Source: Macrothele yani | Taxonomy: Eukaryota; Arthropoda; Arachnida; Araneae; Macrothelidae | Assembly (NCBI GenBank): GCA_039090855.1 | Contig: CM077034.1 | Location: forward strand, 10,184,984-10,248,983 | DNA length: 64,000 bases | Direction: 5' to 3' | Shown here: one piece after another, positions 57,601 through 64,000 of the stretch | Numbering within the stretch: the stretch's first letter is position 1 | Layout of the letters: each line of letters opens with the position of its first letter | The notes under the pieces: generated by a model | Told to the model about the DNA's origin: nothing | Seen by the model: the letters and a program-made list of their open reading frames with translations, nothing else | Databases searched by the model: none | Program-made: the position numbers and the translations under genes

Positions 57601-59440
57601 GGCAAATTACCGTTTTAGAGATGTCTTAACGGAAAATTTTGAATTCTCAGAAAACCTTTCTGCAATTCCTTTCTTACATTGTAATTACATTTACGATAAA
57701 TTACCAAATTTTCAGAAACCTTTTCTGCATTTCTTTCTTAAAACGGTAATTTACATTGACGGTAAATTACTGTTTTAAAGATGTCTTAACGGAAAATTCT
57801 GAATTTTCACAAAATCTTTCCGCAATTTCTTTCAGACATTGACGGTAAATTACCATTTGAGAGATGTGTTAAAAGAAAATTCTGAATTTTCAGAAACCTT
57901 TCCGCAATTTCTTTCTTACTTTGACGGCAGGCAAATCACCGTTTTAGAGATGTCTTAACGGAAAATTCTGAATTTTCAGAAACCTTTCTGTAATTTCTTT
58001 CTTACATTGCAATTACATTTACGATAAATTACCAAATTTTCAGAAACCTTTCTTGCATTTCTTTCTTAAAACGGTAATTTACATTGACGGTAAATTACTG
58101 TTTTAAAGATGTCTTAACGGAAAATTCTGAATTTTCAGAAACCTTTCCGCAATTTCTTTCTTACATCGACGGTAAATTACCGTTTTAGAATTGTGTTAAC
58201 AGAAAATTCTGAATTTTCAGAAACCTTTCCGCAATTTCCTTCTTACATTGACGGCAAATTACCGTGTTAGAGATGTGTTAACGGAAAATTCTGAATTTTC
58301 AGAAACCTTTCCGCAATTTTTTTCTTACACTGACGAAAAATTACCGTTTTAGAGATGTATTAACGGAAAATTTTTAATTTTTCAGAAACATTTCAGCAAT
58401 TTCTTTCTGACATTGACGGTAATTACCATTTGAGAGATGTCTTAACGGGAAATTTTGAATTTTCAGAAACATATCAGCAATTTCTTTCTGACATTGACGG
58501 TAAATTACCATTTGAGAGATGTCTTAACGGAAAATTCTGAATTTTCAGAAACCTTTCGGCAATTCCTTTCTTACATTGTAATTACATTTACGATAAATTA
58601 CCAAATTTTCAGAAACTTTTTCTGCATTTCTTTCTTAAAACGGTATTTTACATTGACGGTAAATTACCGTTTTCGAGATGTGTTAACGGAAAATTCTGAA
58701 TTTTCAGAAACCTTTTCGCAATTTCTCTCTTATATTGACGATAAATTACCGTTTTCGAGATGTGTTAACGGAAAATTCTGAATTTTCAGAAACCTTTACG
58801 CAATTTCTCTCTTACATTGACGATAAATTACCGTTTTCGAGATGTGTTAACGGAAAATTCTGAATTTTCAGAAACCTTTACGCAATTTCTCTCTTACATT
58901 GACGATAAATTACCGTTTTCGAGATGTGTTCACGGAAAATTCTGAATTTTCAGGAACCTTTACGCAATTTCTCTCTTACATTGACAATAAATTACCGTTT
59001 TCGAGATGTGTTAACGGAAAATTCTGAATTTTCAGAAACCTTTTCGCAATTTCTCTCTTATATTGACGATAAATTACCGTTTTCGAGATGTGTTAACGGA
59101 AAATTCTGAATTTTCAGAAACCTTTACGCAATTTCTCTCTTACATTGACGATAAATTATCGTTTTCGAGATGTGTTAACGGAAAATTCTGAATTTTCAGA
59201 AACCTTTTCGCAATTTCTCTCTTATATTGACGATAAATTACCGTTTTCGAGATGTGTTAACGGAAAATTCTGAATTTTCAGAAACCTTTACGCAATTTCC
59301 CTCTTACATTGACGATAAATTACCGTTTTCGAGATGTGTTAACGGAAAATTCTGAATTTTCAGAAACCTTTACGCAATTTCTCTCTTACATTGACGGTAA
59401 ATTACCGTTTTTTAGATCTGTTAACGGAAAATGCTGAAGT
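54680..59440. repeat. 82-bp satellite array with 452-bp higher-order units
   Basis: The basic unit is about 82 bp: gaattttcagaaacctttcc, gcaatttctttcttacattg, acggtaaattaccgttttag, agatgtgttaacggaaaattct. From 54,881 to about 57,594 the units form a 452-453-bp repeat, marked by the fusion tttcttaaaattctgaatttt at 54881, 55334, 55786, 56238, 56690 and 57142. From 57,594 to 58,660 the units are irregular, with tacattgtaattacatttac inserts. From 58,660 to 59,400 plain 82-bp units follow. Each unit has two palindromes, ttctgaa-tt-ttcagaa and cggtaa-a-ttaccg. No coding is seen. Confidence 0.95.
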
Positions 59441-59818
59441 TTCCGGAACGTTTCTTCAATTCCTTCCTGATATTAACGGAAAGACCCACTCACTTCTCAC
59501 TTGTTTCGTATCCGTATGACGAGAAATTACCGGTAATATCAGCGATTGGTAGAATACTTGAGGTTTGATTAACTTTTAAATTTCAATCGTCTGTCGAAGG
59601 AACAGATTTTGAAGTTTCGTAGCGAGATCGGATACTGTAGATAACATATCGCATGAATTTTGTTTATTTTGTGCTCACGATATTTCTTCTCTTCTCCCAG
59701 ATTTTATTCATCAGCTATTATTGTGTTAGTGTAAGAAACTGCGGACTTAACATATTTTACAGCTCATTATACGACGCCTATATATCAGTCTTGGGATTCC
59801 TTAAGACAAAATCGATTA
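59441..59818. other. No gene or repeat recognised
   Basis: Transition out of the 82-bp array; acggaaagacc and gagaaattaccggtaatatc near 59,470-59,540 are decayed satellite-like words. A 105-codon frame at 59,653-59,970 overlaps Tc1-F and has no motif. Confidence 0.45.
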
Positions 59819-59820
59819 TA

Positions 59821-60984
59821 CACTATCTACCAACAAGTAATTGGACACCCGTGCAATCGACGATATCTGCGGTCCTGATACACGTCACGGCCGCCGCCGT
59901 TAAATATCGTGTGGGAAACAACAACGCAACCAGTCGCATGCAAGATGCCACGCAGTTCGGAGCTCTCTGATTTCGAGAAAGGTGTAATCGTCGGGTATCA
60001 CACAAATGGCCGATGACATATCCAGCGACTTGAAGTACCCAAAATCGACAGTGGCCTACGTGATTGGTAAGTGGAACATGAGAGGTGACTGTCGGAATGT
60101 GCCCCGACCCGGCAGACCCACAAAACTGGGAGTTAGAGACCGACGGGTGCTGGCCACAGAAATTCGGAAGAACCGCACCAAATCGATGGACAACATCCGC
60201 CAGGAGTTTCAATAGGCATCCGGGAGTGTTCTTTCGATGAATACCATCCGTAAGGAAGCCCATCTGCTCGGTTATCATGGACCCACAAGCCTTTGATCAC
60301 CAAGTCCAATAGCGCTGCTCGGCTAACGTGGTGCATAGAACGTCGACACTGGACCGTTGAACAGTGGAAACAGGTTCTCTGGAGCGACGAATCAAGGTTC
60401 ACCCTCTACCGTTCGGATGGCAGGGTCTGGGTTTGGCGTCTGCCTGGAGAACGCCTCCTGCCGGAATGTATTGTGCCAACTGTGAAGTTCGGCGGATAGG
60501 GGTGTTTCTCCTGGTATGGCACGGGACCCTTGGTCGCAATTCCTGGTAGACTCAACGCCGAGACCTACTGCACCATTTTGGATGACCATGCGCTTCCTAC
60601 GTTGTGGCAGTTTTACGGGGTGGTCCATGTTACTTTCAGGATGACAATGCCACCTGTCATGTTGCGAGGTCCACCATGGCTAAGTATGGTGACAATGGGG
60701 TTAATCGAATGGACTGGGCCCGGACCTTAACCCTATCGAGCACCTCTGGGACGAGTTGGAGCGTCGATTTAAGGGGTGCCCCCACCGTCCGAAATCGGTG
60801 AAGGAACTGACGTGTCTTCTCCAAGCCGACTGGAAGAAAATAACACTAGCCGTCGTACAACGCCTGGTTGAGAGTATGCGCAGCTGTAATCGCCGCTCGT
60901 GGAGGCTCCACCAACTATTGAAGGTGAATAAACTTCGTTTTCCTTTGCTATCACAGGTGTCCAATTACTTGTCGGTAGATAGTG
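59821..60984 (+). mobile_element. Tc1-F, short decayed Tc1-like transposon
   Basis: A 1,164-bp element with well-preserved inverted ends (cactatctaccRacaagtaa, then ttggacacc; one difference) and TA on both sides (59819-59820, 60985-60986). It is shorter than the 1.4-1.5 kb of the other copies, so internal sequence has been lost. It is a different family from Tc1-A and Tc1-C/D/E. Confidence 0.9.
59945..60950 (+). pseudogene. Tc1-F transposase, heavily decayed
   Basis: Begins MPRSSELSDFEKGVIVGYHT, then a TGA and frameshift near 60,010. The helix-turn-helix PKSTVAYVIGKW and PRPGRPTKL follow in another frame to about 60,215. The first aspartate is in WSDESRF (60386), the second in FQDDNATCH (about 60,643), and the glutamate in the nucleotides for NPIEHLWDEL (60738), each in shifted frames. 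The C-terminal portion runs without a normal stop into the terminal repeat. At least four frame changes are needed, so it is non-functional. Confidence 0.82.
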
Positions 60985-60986
60985 TA

Positions 60987-61271
60987 GCTATCAGGAGTAA
61001 ATTTTATATTTAGGGGTTTTGTGAAATAATACTATGAAAAAGTACATTCTTCCTTTTTTTAAAATAAAATCGAATGTCATTGTCAGTTTTAAAAGATCAG
61101 GTTGCAAAGCATTTCGTTGCTTCTGAAAAATCACGATGAAAGATGCTTAAGTCCTCCTACAGCAAAAAAGAAATATTACAAACCTATTCAGAAAAATAAT
61201 AAGCTCCAACAGACAATAAAATAACTAAATCACTCGCATTAATAACAAAAAACAATAATCAATTTGTTTTA
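60987..61271. other. AT-rich spacer, nothing recognised
   Basis: No open frame or repeat identified between Tc1-F and the next SINE. Confidence 0.4.
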
Positions 61272-61470
61272 ACCCCCGGTGGCGCAGTGGTCTAAGCGAT
61301 GGCTTCTGGTCATTCATCCGAGATGGGTCCGGGTTCGAATCCCGGTGAGGCATGGATGTTGTGTTTGTCTTACGGCACTGGCTCTCTCCCTTCCCTGGAG
61401 CCAGTGGCCCTAAGTTAGGGACGGGCGACTGCTTATAGCCCATTGAGTTGCTCACGGTGGTCGTTAAACC
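61272..61470 (+). mobile_element. tRNA-derived SINE, single body unit
   Basis: Same family as 46,053: A box tggcgcagtgg, T-arm ccgggttcgaatcccgg, then one ~140-bp body ending cggtggtcgttaaacc. It stops exactly at the TA where Tc1-G begins; other copies continue with tccaatcaa, so Tc1-G probably landed in the SINE tail. Confidence 0.88.
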
Positions 61471-61472
61471 TA

Positions 61473-61705
61473 CAGTAGTGACCAAAATTGTGGAAACCTT
61501 TTGGGAAAAGTGTATTTTTGAGGTTTGAGGGCTCATAACACCCCTTTTTTTTTCAGAAATACCATGAAATTATATATCAATGGAAAGATAATTTCATCAA
61601 AAATGTAATGCAACAAAGTTTGTTCACTTATCTGTCTTCTATGAACAGTTATACAGCCAAATAACCAGAAAAAGGAAGCGCAACTTGCTTAGGTTGATAG
61701 CGTTC
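61473..61705 (+). mobile_element. Tc1-G, left end (before the LINE insertion)
   Basis: Starts at cagtagtgaccaaaattgtg right after TA (61471-61472), a typical Tc1 terminal-repeat sequence. The ~230 bp are 5' non-coding sequence. The transposase follows only after LINE copy 3. Confidence 0.72.
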
Positions 61706-62773
61706 AATTAATACCCACTGGCTCTTTTTGCATAATCGCCTCCCTGTTCCGTATTTTCTCTTTCGCATGTCTCTTCTCTCCTCCCCTCTCTGCTCCTTCT
61801 GCGCACAGGAGGCAGACGTTTCTCACGTCTACCTTTACTGTCCCATCCTGATGCCTCTCCTCCACCAGGCTTTCCGGATTGCCAGTCGCTCTTGTTCTCA
61901 AGATCTTCCGTTCACTGCCTACAGACATCTTCTTCTGCGGGCTCATCCACCTACGCCTCTTCCGTCAGTATGTGCCTATCTTTTCGTGCTGGTTAAACAC
62001 GTTATTTACGTATACCTTCAACAACTCCGCAGCGTTTCCTCACCGGTCTCTTTACACCAGACCAGCGCAGCACTTTTGTGCCATTTTCAAGATCGATTGC
62101 TTTCTCGACTCCGCCTGGAGTACCAGTCGGCTTCTTCCAGTCGTCGAGAAGCCACCTTCTATGCTACCTGGGCACCGGCCGCTCCATGGTTTGCGGTTGA
62201 TTCTGGACTTCTACACCTATCAGTACCCTAGGACATTCTACACCTCCTTTGGTGAGTTCCGTGGCACCCTGGTGCCCCTCCTCCACTCTACGACTCGTGC
62301 AATCCATGCACCCGTTGAATTGTGAATGCTAGTGTCATCTCAGTGTATTCTCATGCTTACTCGTGTACATTAATTACCTTCACCCCGCCTGTATTATGTT
62401 GCTTTGGTGCCCTCGTTAAATAACTTGCACAATTGTGCACGCTGTGTTTTTATCTCATGTTTGTAATGTTTTACCTTCACGGCGGTGTCTGTGCTGTTCT
62501 TTTTCTAATTGTGTACTATTGTTTCGCCTGTGTTATCCTGTAAATCATGCCCAGCCAATGTCATGTGACACGATGTGTTTCTCTCTGTCACTTCTGCAAT
62601 TTTTATTCAATAAGCTTTGCTTGCAGCATTTGTTATTCATCCCCATTGTCATTGCAGTGTATATACCATCATGTTTTAACAGTTTTGTATTATTTCCCAG
62701 TGAGACGCCCAATACTGTACGTCTCCCTCTTATGTTTTCTTATGATAAATTATAATAAAGCGATTTTGAAACC
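61706..62773 (+). mobile_element. 5'-truncated LINE tail, copy 3
   Basis: Same family as copies 1 and 2; begins at aattaatacccactggctc and ends gcgattttgaaacc. It is inserted between the left end and the transposase of Tc1-G. Confidence 0.87.
61728..62231 (+). pseudogene. LINE ORF2 C-terminal fragment with zinc knuckle, copy 3
   Basis: 167 codons open from LHNRLPVPYFLFRM through the CCHC knuckle (CSFCAQEADVSHVYLYC) to LHLSVP and the stop at 62229-62231. It is identical in layout to copies 1 and 2, and the reverse-transcriptase domain is missing. Confidence 0.75.
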
Positions 62774-63679
62774 TTCATTTGAATATAGCCAATGAGCATG
62801 AGTGTTTAGAGAACCAATCAGGTGTCATCTTGTTTTGGCAATGAGCCAATAAGGTCACAGTAGGATTCAGCTATTGATGTTATGTATTGGAGCTGAGAGG
62901 AGGACATTTGTCAGTGTGTTATGTGATTGCTATCAAGTTGATTGGTTTCTTTTTTGTGTGTTCTTTCATTTAGTGAGCTTGTAAAACGCAATAAAATTAA
63001 AGAAATGGCGCAAAGATTTGACTGGTCATTCAGAAAGCGATGTAAAATAGTACTATTAAGTGAACAAGGCCTCGGTTATGAAGAAATTAGAAGAAAAAAT
63101 GGGTGGAAACTTAACCAAAGGTGGCATTTCTAAATTTTTGAAGAGGTGTAAGGAGACTCGGTCACTGCAAAACCAGACTGGTAAAGGCAGGAAAAGGTAC
63201 ACAAAAGCAAGTGATGATAGAAGAACTAAAAGATTGTGCCTAGGTGATGGAAGAAAATCATCTGGGTGTATGCAAGATGAAATGGCGCAACGCAATGTGA
63301 AGTTGAGTGCAAGGACTGTTCGGCGCAGACTGCAGGAATTCAGTCTAAAAGCTAGAATCTCATGGAAAAAGCCATTTTTATCTCTCAGACAAAGGTTGAA
63401 ATGATTAAACTGGGATAAAACCCATGTTAACTGGACAGCGAAACAATGGGAGAGTGTTATTTGGAGTGGTGACATCAAAATCTCCATGTCTGGTAGTGAT
63501 GGCATAAAATACGTAAGGAGAAGATTTGGATCCTGACTGCATTACACGCAGAGTGAAACACCCAGTTAGTGTTATGATCTGTGGTTATATGATATCAAAA
63601 GGTGTGGGCAGAATTTGTGTGATTAAGAGGAATATAAATGGTCCAAAATAGATTAATGAAATACTTAAGACCAAACTGA
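62774..63679 (+). mobile_element. Tc1-G, transposase part (before the SINE insertion)
   Basis: Resumes after LINE copy 3 with non-coding sequence, then a transposase from 63,005. It is cut at about 63,680 by a SINE, and the right half with the remaining catalytic residues is beyond or lost. Confidence 0.72.
63005..63679 (+). pseudogene. Tc1-G transposase N-terminal half, broken
   Basis: Starts MAQRFDWSFRKRCKIVLLSE. A frameshift near 63,095 moves to the frame with GGISKFLKRCKETRSL and a basic QTGKGRKRYTKASDDRR stretch, followed by VKLSARTVRRRLQEF (second helix-turn-helix). A TGA at about 63,402 follows. THVNWTAKQWESVIWS is next, but the first-aspartate site reads SGDIKIS rather than the usual SDE. 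It ends at the SINE. Confidence 0.78.
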
Positions 63680-64000
63680 GCCGCCCCGGTGGCGCAGTGG
63701 TCTAAGGCGCTGGCCTCTGATCATTCGTCCGTAAGGGGTCCGGGTTCGAATCCCGGTGAGGCATGGATCTTGTGTTTGTCTTACGGCACTGGCTCTCTCC
63801 CTTCCCTGGAACCAGTGACCATAAATTAGGGACGGGCGACTGCTTATAGCCCATTGAGTTGCTCACGGTGGTCGTTAAACCTCCAATCAATCAATGAATG
63901 GATGTTGTGTTTGTCTTACGGCACTGGCTCTCTCCCTTCCCTGGAACCAGTGACCCTAAATTAGGGACGGGCGACTGCTTATAGCCCATTGAGTTGCTCA
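63680..64000 (+). mobile_element. tRNA-derived SINE, at least two body units, cut by the window end
   Basis: Head at 63,680-63,763 (tggcgcagtgg, ccgggttcgaatcccgg), first body unit to about 63,898, then a second unit starting atggatgttgtg with no tRNA head, running off the window. It is inserted into Tc1-G. Confidence 0.88.

Noticed and set aside
58455..58781. 108-codon frame with repeated FSETF-like segments
   Set aside because: Reads through the 82-bp satellite; frames close irregularly in neighbouring units.

Overview
The window looks like repeat-dense, probably heterochromatic or subtelomeric/pericentromeric eukaryotic DNA, most likely from an arthropod. The evidence is one intact RTE-type LINE, seven Tc1-like elements with TA target duplications, tRNA-derived SINEs and long satellite arrays. 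No prokaryotic gene organisation is present and no conserved host gene was recognised. The arthropod assignment is inferred from the transposon families and could be wrong at the level of order.

Layout. 1-25,390 is one uninterrupted array of about 92 copies of a ~275-bp AT-rich satellite. 25,391-30,200 is an old, degenerate ~455-bp trimeric repeat (three ~150-bp subunits); a full-length RTE LINE with an open 984-codon ORF and an 11-bp target duplication sits inside it (26,455-29,635). 30,300-35,650 is a stack of nested elements: Tc1-A inserted in Tc1-B, a 5'-truncated LINE tail also inserted in Tc1-B, and a young RTE fragment inserted in an old RTE fragment. 36,285-37,790 is a mosaic 246/208-bp tandem array. 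38,971-45,127 holds Tc1-C and Tc1-D of one family, with a second LINE tail between them. 45,344-47,359 is a candidate inverted-repeat transposon flanked by 14-bp direct repeats; its interior carries a tRNA-derived SINE whose body is repeated seven times. 47,533-51,351 is a 166-bp satellite with visible multimer structure. 52,016-53,438 is Tc1-E, the least damaged of its family. 54,680-59,440 is an 82-bp satellite organised into 452-bp higher-order units. 59,821-60,984 is the decayed Tc1-F. 61,272-64,000 is a SINE / Tc1-G / LINE / SINE nest that runs off the window.

The only apparently functional protein gene is the RTE polyprotein (endonuclease plus reverse transcriptase). Every Tc1 transposase is broken by stops, frameshifts or truncation. 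The interest of the window lies in its repeat history: satellite expansion next to its probable ancestor, higher-order units in four tandem arrays, insertions whose order can be read, and an inverted-repeat composite with hairpin-forming arms.
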